Shown: one piece after another, positions 55,017-64,000 of the stretch
Numbering within the stretch: position 1 is the stretch's first letter
Layout of the letters: the number at the start of each line of letters is the position of its first letter
Assembly (NCBI RefSeq): GCF_029360805.1
Contig: NZ_JARKNC010000001.1
Location: forward strand, 658,070-722,069
Length of the DNA stretch: 64,000 nucleotides
From: Daejeonella sp. JGW-45
Lineage (GTDB): Bacteria > Bacteroidota > Bacteroidia > Sphingobacteriales > Sphingobacteriaceae
Reading direction: 5' to 3'
The notes under the pieces: model-generated
What the model saw: only the letters and a program-made list of their open reading frames with translations
Told to the model about the DNA's origin: nothing
Database searches by the model: none
Position numbers and translations under genes: made by a program

Positions 55017-55447
55017 TAAATCTTAAAATGTAATTCAAGCTCATTTCCCCTGGAGTTGAAAATGCACTGGTCGGCCAGGCGTTTTATAATAAAAACACCT
55101 CTCCCGGTAAGGTTTTCCAAATTATCCGGTGCTGTTGGATCGGGAATATTGTTGAAATCAAAGCCTTCTCCCTCATCTGATACAGTAAAAATCAAGCGCT
55201 TATCCTCCACGACCTCGAGATTAACATATACTTTTTTATCCGGGTTTTCGCGGTTACCGTGTGTTATAGCATTAACAACGGCTTCGCTCAGGCACGTAAG
55301 GACATTAGCATATATTTCATCGTTGAAATTATATTTAACACTAAGGTTATCTATGAAATTTTCGAGCGTGGTAATACTGTCAATTCTGGAAGGTAACTGT
55401 AACGTGTGCAGCGCTGTATTATCTGAAAACTCTGTCTGATTAATCAT
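55016..55447 (-). CDS. RsbW-like ATP-binding (HATPase_c_2) regulator
   Basis: 143 residues. The N-box CLSEAVVNAITHGNR, the G1 box SDEGEGFDF and the G2 box GRGVFIIKRLAD of the anti-sigma/serine kinase group are visible. Such proteins usually pair with an anti-anti-sigma factor; none is nearby. Coupled to both neighbours: its start overlaps the DUF4175 stop (ATGA) and its stop the ybeY start (TAATG). Confidence 0.9.
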   Translation of the reverse strand: MINQTEFSDNTALHTLQLPSRIDSITTLENFIDNLSVKYNFNDEIYANVLTCLSEAVVNAITHGNRENPDKKVYVNLEVVEDKRLIFTVSDEGEGFDFNNIPDPTAPDNLENLTGRGVFIIKRLADQCIFNSRGNELELHFKI

Positions 55448-58400
55448 TTATTACCCGAATTTAAGTATTTAAAATAATCACCGACCTTAATTTTGTAAAA
55501 AGAATTTAATGAAGGGGGTACAGTCTTAAGCAGATCGGTTTCTTTTTGCTTTATTTTCTGATATTCCTGCAGGATAATTTTATAATCCGGAGCAGGAGTT
55601 ATCCCCTCCTTGCTTTCCCTTTTCTCATCTTGTTCACGCTCACGTTCGGCTTTATCTGCCTCCAGCAACTTGCTTAATATCTCCTGTTGTCTGTTCAGGG
55701 TTTCCTGCTGAATCTTCTTGTTTACGAGGTCGGTCTCCGTTTGTTCCATCTCTTTCACTAATTGATTAAGATTTCCAAGGCCACTCTTACCGTCTTTATT
55801 TTCCATCCTGTTAATTTCCTGCATCGCTTGCCGTATCATTTGCTGCTCACGAGCCATCCGTGCGAGTTGTTCGCTCATCCCCTGGCCATTCTGACCCTGA
55901 GCCTGTCCGCTTTTGCCCTGCTGCCCGGGTCTTTGCTGCCCGTTTTGTTTTTGCATCTCATCCCGGGCCTTTTGCATGTTTTTATTTAGCTGCTCCTGCA
56001 TCTTGCTCAATTGAGACAGGCTCTGTTTCTTCTGTTTCCCTTTGCCTCCGGGCTTGCCATTTTGCTGTGCCTCTTGTATCTGGTCAAGAGCCTCATTTAA
56101 CATTAATGCAAGGTTGTTAATGGAAGTCATAGCAAATTGCTGATTGCGATTTGCCTCGGCCGTACGACGTTCTCCCAAGCTTTCAATAGCCTTACTGACG
56201 TTGAAGTTAATAGCCTGGACCTCCTTATTCACAACAGACTGAATTTGCGGCACTTTTTTGCTAAGCGAATAGAGACTGTCTTCAATCATTTTCAGATTGT
56301 CTTTAATATCTTTTTGCTTTTGGGTTTGCAGCACATAAGACGGATCGCTGGTATTAATTCCGCGAATAGCCTGCATTGTTTTTTCCTGATCAAAGGAACT
56401 TGTAACAAGGTTGTCTAATATTTGACGCAGGCTCTTAATATTAACCTCATTTTCCTGCTCCTCACCTTCCTGTTGCATACTCTCCAGTTTCTTATAAAGC
56501 TGTTTCATTTGCTCTGCTGCCGCCTTCTGGTTTTGTGCCGCTTTTTTTCCGTCTTTCTTTTCCAGATTATCAGAACTTCTTTGCTGTTCCTGATCTATCT
56601 TTTCCTGCTCCTTCTCCGGATTCTCAAAATCGTTTTTTTGCTCGAGGTCGTTGTCCTTTTTTTCCAGTTCCCTTAAGTCTTCCTTCAGATCCTTAAACGT
56701 ATCTTTCAGCTTTTGTTGAGTATCTTTCAGCTCCTTGTTCTCAATCTTTTCGTCCCGGGATTTTTCACTTAACTTCTCCTGAGCCTCAGCGAGTTCTTTT
56801 AGCTTATCTATAGCCTCTGTAAGTTTTTGATCGAATTCGAGCTGCTTATATAATTCCAAAATCCTGTCCAGCTCCTTTTGAAGCGATTTATTGTCTAACT
56901 GCATTTTAGACAATTCTTCCTGGGTCATTGCCTTATTATTCTTTTCAAGCAATTTTTCAATGTTCTTCAGTATCTCGCGTGTCTTCTCATCAAGAACATT
57001 GTTGAATAAGTCTTCAATTTGTTTTTGCTTTTCGAGGATATTTTCATTCTGTTCCCGATTCTCATTTTGCTCAAAAAGATTTTGTTTGTTTTCTTTTTGA
57101 ATATCCTTAACCAATTCTTCGAGCTCCTTTTGTTTCTGAAGAAGATTTTCTATCTGTTTTTTCTCTTCGTAAGTAAGGCTCTTTTTATTAAGCAGGTCCT
57201 GATTTAATCTTTTAGCTTCCTTTTCTACAAGGGACGACTGACGGATAGCTTGCTCCATTTTTTCTTTAATCTGCGCCGCATTGGCTTCGAGTTGCTTTTC
57301 CACCTCACGTTCAGACGCAATCTTATAAGTCCTGACGGCAGATCTGCTGGCTTTAGCGCCATTCACTCCATCGTTGTCAAATACCTCGAAATAGTATTCT
57401 ATTTGATCACCCGGATTGGCTTTAGCATCATTTACATCCCAGATATGGAAAAAGCTACTTTGAAGGGCGTTTTTATCAAAATTCAAAGTCTTTATCACGG
57501 GTTTTACACTAGCTGAGGCTCCTCCAGCCGGCAATACTTTATAGTTAAAATTGAGCCTGGAAAAACCATGATCATCATTCACCTGGCCCACAAAATAAAG
57601 CACCTTGGTGTTTACCGAATCCGGCCGCTCCGTGACGTCGATTGCAGGCATAAGATCCGGAATAACACGCAGCTGATATGACACCGAATCTGATGTGGAA
57701 ACATCTTTACTTACCGGCCTGATCTTATAACTTAAATTTTTCATCGCACGGTATGAAAAGTTAAACAAACCTTTATTGGATTCCTGAATCCTGAAGTGCT
57801 GTTTGTCTATATTTACATCCAGTTGATCGCTGCTACGGGTGTTGAATTTCCAGTTAACTTTAGTGCCGACGGGGACGCTCAGATCACCTGAATTTTGCAG
57901 TCTTTCGTTAGGCTTGTTTAAATAAGAAGGATATTCCAGATATATATCGAAATTTAATAATGTCGGACGTGCCTTGACACTAAGAGTATAATCTTCAGAG
58001 CTAAACTCTCCGCCTTTCAAACGTATCGTTTTAGATTTTTGAACATTTTTAAAGGTGTAATTGAAAAGAATTATATTCTCCTTGTCAAGTTTAAAGGTGT
58101 TCGCCCCATCTTCAAGGTAAAGCTCGGAGGGTATCTCATTCCCTTTTAGTTTCACTTTTAGTGTATAATCATCACCCTGGATAGCAGAAAGGTTGTCATT
58201 GAGGATTTCGAAGCTGAAAGGCGCTTTTTTAATGAACCTTTTGTCATAATTTAAAAGACGCTCGGTACCCTCGCTTAAAATAGATGGCGCAGCAAAGAAG
58301 ATTATTATTATAGCCGAAAGAGGCACCAAAGCGTACTTAATATACCTTTTATTATCTTCTATATGTACAGCCGAAGTGAAAGGCACAGGCCGCAATTCCA

Positions 58401-58821
58401 AAATTTTCTGATCTATACTGGCATCAATTAATGTGCGCTGGTCGGGGTTTATGTCGGCAAGCTTTTTTAATTGTAAAGTGTTTAAAAGCTTGTCCTTTAC
58501 AGGCGCAAAGTGATCCCCAATTATATCAGACGCTTGCTCATGGCTGATCGACTTCCCAAGTTTGAAATAGGATAAAAGGGGAAATATTATATATGTGATA
58601 AGTATAGTAACGTTTCCTAAAATGAAGGTGTAGAATAAAAATGTCCTCGCCAAGGGGTCAAAACGCCAATAATATTCGGCGATGGTTACTAAGATATAAG
58701 CTGCAAAGAGGGATGCTGCCATAAAGATGGCACCCTTTACAACTTTATTCAGGTAATATTTACGGATAAATCCATCGATTTTCTGAATAAGATACGCGTA
58801 ATTATCAGCAGACCTGCCCAT
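55444..58821 (-). CDS. DUF4175 large membrane-anchored coiled-coil protein
   Basis: 1125 residues. Three N-terminal membrane helices (about 30-52, 61-85 and 164-184); a beta-rich extracytoplasmic part (about 190-520); then a very long Gln/Glu/Lys-rich coiled coil (about 520-1010) with QGQ-rich segments (PGQQGKSGQAQGQNGQGMSEQ); a short C-terminal helical region. Matches the Bacteroidota DUF4175 family of unknown function. First gene of DUF4175-RsbW-like-ybeY, all translation-coupled. Confidence 0.88.
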   Translation of the reverse strand: MGRSADNYAYLIQKIDGFIRKYYLNKVVKGAIFMAASLFAAYILVTIAEYYWRFDPLARTFLFYTFILGNVTILITYIIFPLLSYFKLGKSISHEQASDIIGDHFAPVKDKLLNTLQLKKLADINPDQRTLIDASIDQKILELRPVPFTSAVHIEDNKRYIKYALVPLSAIIIIFFAAPSILSEGTERLLNYDKRFIKKAPFSFEILNDNLSAIQGDDYTLKVKLKGNEIPSELYLEDGANTFKLDKENIILFNYTFKNVQKSKTIRLKGGEFSSEDYTLSVKARPTLLNFDIYLEYPSYLNKPNERLQNSGDLSVPVGTKVNWKFNTRSSDQLDVNIDKQHFRIQESNKGLFNFSYRAMKNLSYKIRPVSKDVSTSDSVSYQLRVIPDLMPAIDVTERPDSVNTKVLYFVGQVNDDHGFSRLNFNYKVLPAGGASASVKPVIKTLNFDKNALQSSFFHIWDVNDAKANPGDQIEYYFEVFDNDGVNGAKASRSAVRTYKIASEREVEKQLEANAAQIKEKMEQAIRQSSLVEKEAKRLNQDLLNKKSLTYEEKKQIENLLQKQKELEELVKDIQKENKQNLFEQNENREQNENILEKQKQIEDLFNNVLDEKTREILKNIEKLLEKNNKAMTQEELSKMQLDNKSLQKELDRILELYKQLEFDQKLTEAIDKLKELAEAQEKLSEKSRDEKIENKELKDTQQKLKDTFKDLKEDLRELEKKDNDLEQKNDFENPEKEQEKIDQEQQRSSDNLEKKDGKKAAQNQKAAAEQMKQLYKKLESMQQEGEEQENEVNIKSLRQILDNLVTSSFDQEKTMQAIRGINTSDPSYVLQTQKQKDIKDNLKMIEDSLYSLSKKVPQIQSVVNKEVQAINFNVSKAIESLGERRTAEANRNQQFAMTSINNLALMLNEALDQIQEAQQNGKPGGKGKQKKQSLSQLSKMQEQLNKNMQKARDEMQKQNGQQRPGQQGKSGQAQGQNGQGMSEQLARMAREQQMIRQAMQEINRMENKDGKSGLGNLNQLVKEMEQTETDLVNKKIQQETLNRQQEILSKLLEADKAEREREQDEKRESKEGITPAPDYKIILQEYQKIKQKETDLLKTVPPSLNSFYKIKVGDYFKYLNSGNK

Positions 58822-58868
58822 GGTTAGTATTCACGTATAATAATATAACATGAAATTAACGAAAAATA

Positions 58869-58878
58869 GGAATATTCC
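58869..58878. promoter_or_regulatory. GGAATATTCC palindrome upstream of DUF4175
   Basis: Perfect 10-bp palindrome 47 bp before the DUF4175 ATG. No -7 box was found nearby, so it is only a possible operator. Confidence 0.25.
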
Positions 58879-58931
58879 GTATGTAAAAATATAGTTCAGG
58901 AAATATGATTATCAATTGAATGCCTGTCCGG

Positions 58932-59795
58932 TCATCTTTTCTTCTTCAAAAGAATAACATTTGCAACCTTGCGTTCTCCTTCATGATCCCATTTTTTATT
59001 GTCGGTGGGATAATTTACAACGCCATTTCCTCCGTACCCATTCACCCACAAAGTTGTTGACCCGCCGCCGTCAAGGTTTATAGCATCATCGGCTTTCAAC
59101 CAGCGCATCAGCCTCGTGAGTTCAAAAAGGCTCATCCCGGCAGAATTTGCATTTCTGCCATCTACTGTCAGTAAAAGAATTCGATTGTTTTTGGTTACAG
59201 CCACCGCCGTCCTTGGATGACGGGTTTTATTAAATGTGTTGGAATCTAGTTTTTCTTCTCGTTTGTCGAGTATAAGCAGCGGTCCGCTGACCATCACGTC
59301 TTCACCCTGAAGAGATTGCTCCCAATCAGCGTTGCCGTTAAATTTAGCAATATGCAGCCTTCCTTTGTTGAAAACCAGCGCCGAGCTTTGATGTCCGGCA
59401 CGTTGGCCTGTTTTACCGAGCCTGTTTTCATTGATAACCACGCCGTCTGCCTTAATATAATCTACAGAGCCGCCGTTGGCAATATCGAAAAACGTGCCAT
59501 TCAGAGCCGCTATTGAATTTGTCGACTTGCCAAACTCACTGGTTATGGTGTTTTTTTTTGCTTCATATCCAAGATCCAACATTAGATTTTTCCTTGGTTT
59601 TATTTCTACAATGCTAACGTTTTGATTAGAACCAAAAAGACTGTTATTGTTAAACCAGTAAGTTTTAAGAAAAACACCTGGGGCGATTTTTTCTTTTTTC
59701 CAGGATGCTTTAACAACTGTGATGGAATCATTTTGAGCAATAACCTGCCCGGATAAGCATCCTGAAATAAGGATTGTGATAAAAAGTGACTTCAT
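58932..59795 (-). CDS. Phosphodiester glycosidase (NAGPA-domain) protein
   Basis: 287 residues from ATG 59795, with a clear signal peptide (MKSLFITILISGCLSGQVIAQ). The frame extends 57 bp upstream through a non-signal stretch, so the inner ATG is preferred. NAGPA motifs: ALNGTFFDI, RHPRTAVAV, LTVDGR and INLDGGGSTTLWV. The family uncovers N-acetylglucosamine phosphodiesters in animals; in bacteria the substrate is a phosphodiester-linked sugar of the envelope. Confidence 0.9.
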   Translation of the reverse strand: MKSLFITILISGCLSGQVIAQNDSITVVKASWKKEKIAPGVFLKTYWFNNNSLFGSNQNVSIVEIKPRKNLMLDLGYEAKKNTITSEFGKSTNSIAALNGTFFDIANGGSVDYIKADGVVINENRLGKTGQRAGHQSSALVFNKGRLHIAKFNGNADWEQSLQGEDVMVSGPLLILDKREEKLDSNTFNKTRHPRTAVAVTKNNRILLLTVDGRNANSAGMSLFELTRLMRWLKADDAINLDGGGSTTLWVNGYGGNGVVNYPTDNKKWDHEGERKVANVILLKKKR

Positions 59796-59833
59796 AAAGA
59801 GTAATATAAAGCGCGAAGTTATTGATTCAGTAT

Positions 59834-59873
59834 TAAAAAAAAGTGCTGCCAAACTAATTTTGGCGGCGCTTTA
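59834..59873 (-). terminator. Rho-independent terminator of the DUF5117-type protease gene
   Basis: On the minus strand an imperfect 13-14-bp stem (AAAGCGCCGCCAAA with TTTGGCAGCACTTT, G-U pairs) is followed by eight Ts. It lies 14 bp past the protease stop. Confidence 0.8.
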
Positions 59874-59886
59874 GAACATGACCGTC

Positions 59887-62397
59887 TTACTTTTTAGGAT
59901 TCAGGGCCTCTTCAATCCGCACCAGGATATCGTCAAGATGTGATTGAATTAGCGAGTTGCTGAACTTCGGCCGGGCAGCTTTTACCTCGGTTGCCAGTAT
60001 TTTTAATTCATAACGTGCCATCGGTCGCACATCAGACTGCGATACATCCATTTGAGGTGACAAGGCTGACTGCTGTCCCTGTGGCTGGCCTGGGAGTGCC
60101 GGTTCGTTTTCATTAAGCAAATATGATATTCGCTCGATGTGGGCCCGCTGAAGGTTTCTCCGATAGGTATTAATGTTGCTGCCGCTTCTCAACTCAGACC
60201 AGATCCCTTTTCTTAAATCGGCAAATAGTTCATCCATTCCGTAGGCCTCAGAACCGTTCTTGACCGAATTGTCGATAACTCTGCTGAGGCGTGAGAAGTC
60301 CAGAATGCCATTTAACACACCAACCTGGGTTCGTCTCAATCTTTCTACAATACCAGCATTATCAAATTTATTCAGGACTTTGTGATCAAGTAACCAGAAA
60401 GGAGTGGCAAATGCCTGTTCGTTAAGAAATTTAACAGCATTTTTTTGTTTTAACTGCGGAACATGAGTGTAGACCGACCCCTCCTGTTCGTAGGTTTTGT
60501 CGTCTTCGTAAATGCCGCCGATATTAGCACGCACATGGCCCATATACCGGTTCCATTGGGTCAAAACCTCTCCATATAATTCTTGAAGATTACTATAAGG
60601 TTGCCCTTCCTCATAAGTCCACTTTTCAATATTGGGTACAATCCTCTTCAGATTGGCGATCCCATACATCGAGGCTTTTACAGCGTCATCGCCCAGATCT
60701 TCAGATTGTGAGCGCGGATCTATAGGGTTTCCTGTTTGTTGTCCGTAAAAGTAAACCGGGTTGCCGGCTTTTTCAACGGTCCATTTATTCAGGATCTTGG
60801 CTTCCTGTTCAGGACTTAGGTTGTCGAACCAGGTATACCCCCACTTAATAGCCCATTTGTCATAATCTCCGATGCCCGGATACAATATCACTCCCTCGTC
60901 ACCAGGTTGTGCTATATAGTTAAAACGTGCGTAATCCATAATTGAAGGTGCGGTACCTCCCATTCTTTTCGTAAATGATGGCGACCGGAGTGAGTCAACC
61001 GGATAAGCTACGCTTGAGCCAAAGTTGTGTGGAAGACCTAAAGTATGTCCAACTTCATGGGATGATACAAAACGGATAAGCTGACCCATAATTTCATCTT
61101 TGAATGAGGGCGTCCGTGCATCCGGGTTAATAGCAGCAGTCTGAACAAAAAACCAATTCCGGACCAGGTTCATAACATTATGATACCAACCAATGTCGGA
61201 TTCGATTATTTCTCCCGAACGAGGGTCGGCAATATGCGGACCATAAGCATTTGCGATATTTGATGCAAAGTACCGGATTACTGAATAACGTGCATCTTCA
61301 GGAGACCAATCAGGATCGTTTACCGGCGCTTCCATAGCAGTGATTGCATTTTTGAATCCGGCGGCTTCGAAAGCAACATTCCAGTCTTTAACACCCGCGA
61401 TAAGGTATGGCCTCCACTTTGCCGGAGTGGCCGGGTCGATATAGTAAATGATTTGTTTTGTTGGCTCAACTAATTCGCCGCGTTTATAGGCAGCAGGATC
61501 TTTGGGTTCAAGCTTCCAGCGGCGAATGTAACGGGTAACCTTTGCTTTTTGCGCGTCCAGGCCGTAATCCGTCTGACTCTGACCAAAAAAGCCAACGCGG
61601 TCATCCGCGAAACGTGCCTGGTAAGCTACCTTGGGTAGAAGAAGCATTGAATTATGGATTTCAACGGTCATAGACCCAATAGATTTGTCGCCGGGAGGAT
61701 CAGTCGCGCGGTAGGTTTTTAGCGAACGCACCTCGATATTTATTGGAAAAGATTTGACAGTATCAATGTACGTACGGTTTTCATCCAGCGTGGTGATCTT
61801 GTAAAGCGTGCGCAGTGCCTGTGGCAATCCCAGCGACTGAACATCTTTGGAGTACAGGTCGGTTACATCGATTACTACCGAATTGGAATCTGTATTTAGA
61901 GCCTTTATGTCGAAAGATGACAGAACCGCATCAAGATTAGAATTTTTAACAGCCTGGAACATTTCCGTCTCCTGCGAAGCAATATTTCTATAAGATGGAA
62001 CGCGGATGAATACTTGTCTGTCGCGTCGCTGCCATTTCCATACTTGCTCGTTCAATTCTTCGCCACCATACGTACCGTCTACTGTCGGGGTTTTGGCATA
62101 GCGCGTAACGACCAGCATCTCACGGTCGAACAGCGAATCTGGTATTTCATAGAAATATTTATTATCCAGGCGGTGAACCTTGAAAAGCCCATTGTCGGTC
62201 TTCGCTTTGTCTGTAATAACTTCTTTATACGGGCGGATACCTGTTTTGGGTGCTGTTGAAGCGGGCGCGGGCGTTGAACTTGTTGCCGGTGCCGGTATGG
62301 GATTGTTTCGATTCTGTGCGAGCACATTGCTAAAATTCAAAGAGGCGAATAATGACGCAAAAGCGATATACCACACGCGATGTAGATTTCTTTTCAT
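59887..62397 (-). CDS. Secreted zinc metalloprotease (DUF5117/DUF5118, M12-like)
   Basis: 836 residues with a signal peptide, a Pro/Ala/Thr-rich linker after it, then DUF5118 and DUF5117 regions and a metzincin-type zinc motif H447-E448-V-G-H451-x5-H457 (HEVGHTLGLPH). The C-terminal domain includes DUF4953-like segments. Common large secreted or periplasmic proteases in Bacteroidota; substrate unknown. Confidence 0.93.
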   Translation of the reverse strand: MKRNLHRVWYIAFASLFASLNFSNVLAQNRNNPIPAPATSSTPAPASTAPKTGIRPYKEVITDKAKTDNGLFKVHRLDNKYFYEIPDSLFDREMLVVTRYAKTPTVDGTYGGEELNEQVWKWQRRDRQVFIRVPSYRNIASQETEMFQAVKNSNLDAVLSSFDIKALNTDSNSVVIDVTDLYSKDVQSLGLPQALRTLYKITTLDENRTYIDTVKSFPINIEVRSLKTYRATDPPGDKSIGSMTVEIHNSMLLLPKVAYQARFADDRVGFFGQSQTDYGLDAQKAKVTRYIRRWKLEPKDPAAYKRGELVEPTKQIIYYIDPATPAKWRPYLIAGVKDWNVAFEAAGFKNAITAMEAPVNDPDWSPEDARYSVIRYFASNIANAYGPHIADPRSGEIIESDIGWYHNVMNLVRNWFFVQTAAINPDARTPSFKDEIMGQLIRFVSSHEVGHTLGLPHNFGSSVAYPVDSLRSPSFTKRMGGTAPSIMDYARFNYIAQPGDEGVILYPGIGDYDKWAIKWGYTWFDNLSPEQEAKILNKWTVEKAGNPVYFYGQQTGNPIDPRSQSEDLGDDAVKASMYGIANLKRIVPNIEKWTYEEGQPYSNLQELYGEVLTQWNRYMGHVRANIGGIYEDDKTYEQEGSVYTHVPQLKQKNAVKFLNEQAFATPFWLLDHKVLNKFDNAGIVERLRRTQVGVLNGILDFSRLSRVIDNSVKNGSEAYGMDELFADLRKGIWSELRSGSNINTYRRNLQRAHIERISYLLNENEPALPGQPQGQQSALSPQMDVSQSDVRPMARYELKILATEVKAARPKFSNSLIQSHLDDILVRIEEALNPKK

Positions 62398-62432
62398 ATT
62401 AATTTGTAATTGGGTTAGTGGAATGCAATCTA

Positions 62433-62464
62433 CAAATGTATAGTTTGAAGCGAATAATGGACAA
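62433..62464 (-). promoter_or_regulatory. Bacteroidota-type promoter for the metalloprotease gene
   Basis: On the minus strand TTG (62464-62462), 21 bp, then TACATTTG (62440-62433), 35 bp before the ATG. Spacing and both boxes fit the Bacteroidota consensus. Confidence 0.6.
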
Positions 62465-62490
62465 CTGACTAACTATTATTTGCCAGATGA

Positions 62491-63774
62491 TCAAATCCTC
62501 CTTTTAAGCGTAAGAATGATCCTTTCCTTATCTTTGATGTTTTTAGTGCCATGCGGCAAAACGTCAATAATAAAGCTTCGCTCTGATTTTGAGCGGAATA
62601 AATTATCAATATCTGAAGCACTCATCTCAGAAACCGGCCTGAAATTTATAGCAAGAATTTCATCGTCCTTACTTAAACCTGCTTCTGCAGCAGATGAGCC
62701 TGGTTCAACGCGGCTTACCAAAAGCCGATCATACTTTTCGCCCGCAGAGGTTAATTCCATCCCGCTCATATCGTGTTCAAAAGGTTCATTTAGTACGACT
62801 CCGGGCTTTATATATAATGCCGACGAACTGTAATCGAAAACAACGTTAAACCGCTTTAGTACTGTTATTCCCATATTACCATTTCTGGCAATCGAGTAAA
62901 CTTTTGAACCCACGTCTTCATAATCAGGAAAGGCGGCAATGACATTTTCGAGACGGTATTTTCCTAACGTAATTGATGAAATCCGGCCTATGCGGCCACT
63001 GATTGGCCCGGTAAGCCCTATTCCAAGATTTCCTTCAATACTAATTTCCGGCACCCGAAAAGGCAGTCCATTATGAGTCTCAAGTGAAAGCGGATGGCCG
63101 GCACCCGTGTCCAGTATCAATTTTGCAGTTACTTTTTCACCAGATGTTAATTCTATATCAGAAAAAACGTATGGCTTTCTGTCTTCAATGGATAAGGGAA
63201 TTCGATAACCCTTTCTCGGAATGAATCGTGTTTCAGGCTTGTATATTGTCAGCGTGTTCAGGGTAAAATTAATCCTTACAATAAAGCTGTTAAAAAACTC
63301 ATATCCAACTAAGCCATGGACCGGCATTCCAACATAGTTTGATAATTCGAAAATGTCCTTTTTAAGGATCGCAGCCGGTAAGCCCTTTGCGTAGGTGCTG
63401 CCGAAGCCTACGTCAATGGATGGAGTAACGTAGGCACTCAAAGGTTCACCCTCTCCGAAACCGGTTATACTAATGCTCCTTAAGTTCCTTATAGAAACCG
63501 AATCGATAAGCTTGGGATCTGAGATAAGAAAAAGTCCGACTCCCGTGTCCAGCACAAAATTAAAAGGCCCTTTCCCGTTTACCGTAAGTTTAATGATCAT
63601 TAGGTTCTTAACCATCTTAAATGGAACAACCTCTTTCTTACGCCGCCCCGGGAACTCAAAGCTTTGCGCTGATACTTCAGTCGTTAAAAAAACAAACTCC
63701 ACCAGTATGATAAATGAACTTATCATAAAAGTCCGCGGAAACGAACAGACGAGTTTATTTAAAAGACTAAACAT
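62491..63774 (-). CDS. Retropepsin-like aspartyl protease with PDZ domain
   Basis: 427 residues. Signal peptide or anchor (MISSFIILVEFVFLTTEVSAQ), two aspartyl motifs D76-T-G (VLDTGVG) and D222-T-G (ILDTGAG) in a two-lobed retropepsin-like part, and a C-terminal PDZ domain (SRVEPGSSAAEAGLSKDDEILAIN). Probably a periplasmic peptidase. No promoter box was found before it within the window. Confidence 0.9.
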   Translation of the reverse strand: MFSLLNKLVCSFPRTFMISSFIILVEFVFLTTEVSAQSFEFPGRRKKEVVPFKMVKNLMIIKLTVNGKGPFNFVLDTGVGLFLISDPKLIDSVSIRNLRSISITGFGEGEPLSAYVTPSIDVGFGSTYAKGLPAAILKKDIFELSNYVGMPVHGLVGYEFFNSFIVRINFTLNTLTIYKPETRFIPRKGYRIPLSIEDRKPYVFSDIELTSGEKVTAKLILDTGAGHPLSLETHNGLPFRVPEISIEGNLGIGLTGPISGRIGRISSITLGKYRLENVIAAFPDYEDVGSKVYSIARNGNMGITVLKRFNVVFDYSSSALYIKPGVVLNEPFEHDMSGMELTSAGEKYDRLLVSRVEPGSSAAEAGLSKDDEILAINFRPVSEMSASDIDNLFRSKSERSFIIDVLPHGTKNIKDKERIILTLKRRI

Positions 63775-64000
63775 GTCTAAACAAGTTACGTCATAATATT
63801 TTAATCCGATTCAAATCTTCTGAATAGTTTCCTGTTTTTAATTATGAGAGCTATCCTACTAACATTGTTTCTGATAAGGTTGTGAACAGTGAAGAAATCC
63901 TGTAGCCTTCCCATTTTTAAGACACCGTTAATTTAGAGTTATTTCCTCAATTAATACATTCTTCGTGTTGACCTCAGTCTGTTGTTTGGAGATCATAGCA
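63775..64000. other. Right-edge spacer with no feature recognised
   Basis: 226 bp with no credible gene or promoter box that I could identify before the window ends. Confidence 0.5.

Noticed and set aside
56422..57207. Leu/Phe-rich plus-strand frames
   Set aside because: Antisense shadows of the Lys/Glu/Gln coiled coil of DUF4175.
1..64000. tRNA, rRNA, insertion sequence or prophage genes
   Set aside because: Looked for and not recognised in any spacer; all long frames belong to housekeeping or common Bacteroidota families.

Overview
This window is ordinary chromosomal sequence from a member of the Bacteroidota, most likely a Sphingobacteriaceae (Pedobacter-like) bacterium. The reasons are: families typical of the phylum (DUF4175, DUF4199, a DUF2007/CPBP pair, a carboxypeptidase-regulatory-like secreted protein, DUF5117-type zinc metalloproteases); ribosomal protein S16 with a long acidic tail; promoter boxes of the Bacteroidota type TAnnTTTG upstream of many genes; and start codons that mostly lack a clear Shine-Dalgarno sequence. 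The window is almost fully coding, on both strands, at moderate GC content. I see no phage, transposase, CRISPR array, rRNA or tRNA.

Layout. 1-9165: yifB (cut by the left edge), an M16 peptidase, def, a secreted regulatory-domain protein, NifU-like and Mrp iron-sulfur factors, an AsmA-like/GT51 glycosyltransferase fusion, hypoxanthine phosphoribosyltransferase and a phosphatidylserine decarboxylase homologue. 9203-13025 (minus): mscS-like channel, then the classical rpsP-rimM-trmD-rplS ribosome and tRNA cluster, with two palindromic intergenic elements inside it. 13129-14388: a 5'-nucleotidase and a UPF0145 protein separated by a repeat-like spacer. 14407-20612 (minus): a tight cluster birA-dsbD-pfkA-M2 dipeptidase-gmhA. 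20655-26778 (plus): rsfS-ftsH-LUD protein, a radical SAM protein and a FabH-like ketoacyl synthase. 26871-29926 (minus): zinc-ribbon/NIF3 pair and three small membrane proteins. 30152-41546: mfd, tonB-like protein, cdsA, DUF2007, CPBP protease, dusB, apaG, GH130, a membrane zinc peptidase and rmuC. 41547-42184: a non-coding or barely coding stretch built from 11-bp repeats. 42185-48845: thiL, L,D-transpeptidase, DAACS symporter and nadA diverging from nadB, then a gamma-carbonic anhydrase. 48826-58821 (minus): Big_5 lipoprotein, mnmG, ABC-F ATPase, ybeY, an RsbW-like ATPase and a DUF4175 giant. 58932-63774 (minus): phosphodiester glycosidase, DUF5117-type protease and a retropepsin/PDZ protein.

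How parts work together. nadA and nadB make quinolinate from aspartate, and a symporter that may import aspartate is translationally coupled to nadA. rpsP-rimM-trmD-rplS, rsfS, ybeY, mnmG, dusB, def and the ABC-F factor form a large translation and ribosome-maturation contingent. cdsA and psd serve phospholipid synthesis. The GT51 fusion and the L,D-transpeptidase serve the cell wall, and gmhA serves lipopolysaccharide heptose.

The most striking non-coding signal is a pair of consensus parS palindromes (52464-52479 and 52508-52523) flanking the predicted mnmG promoter. No parAB genes lie in the window. The next most interesting signals are the 11-bp-phased inverted repeat array at 41830-41938, the AsmA-GT51 fusion, the paired CGTTATTTAACG palindromes at 24445-24480, and the DUF4175/RsbW-like/YbeY coupled operon. 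I did not find a clear new defence or mobile system.
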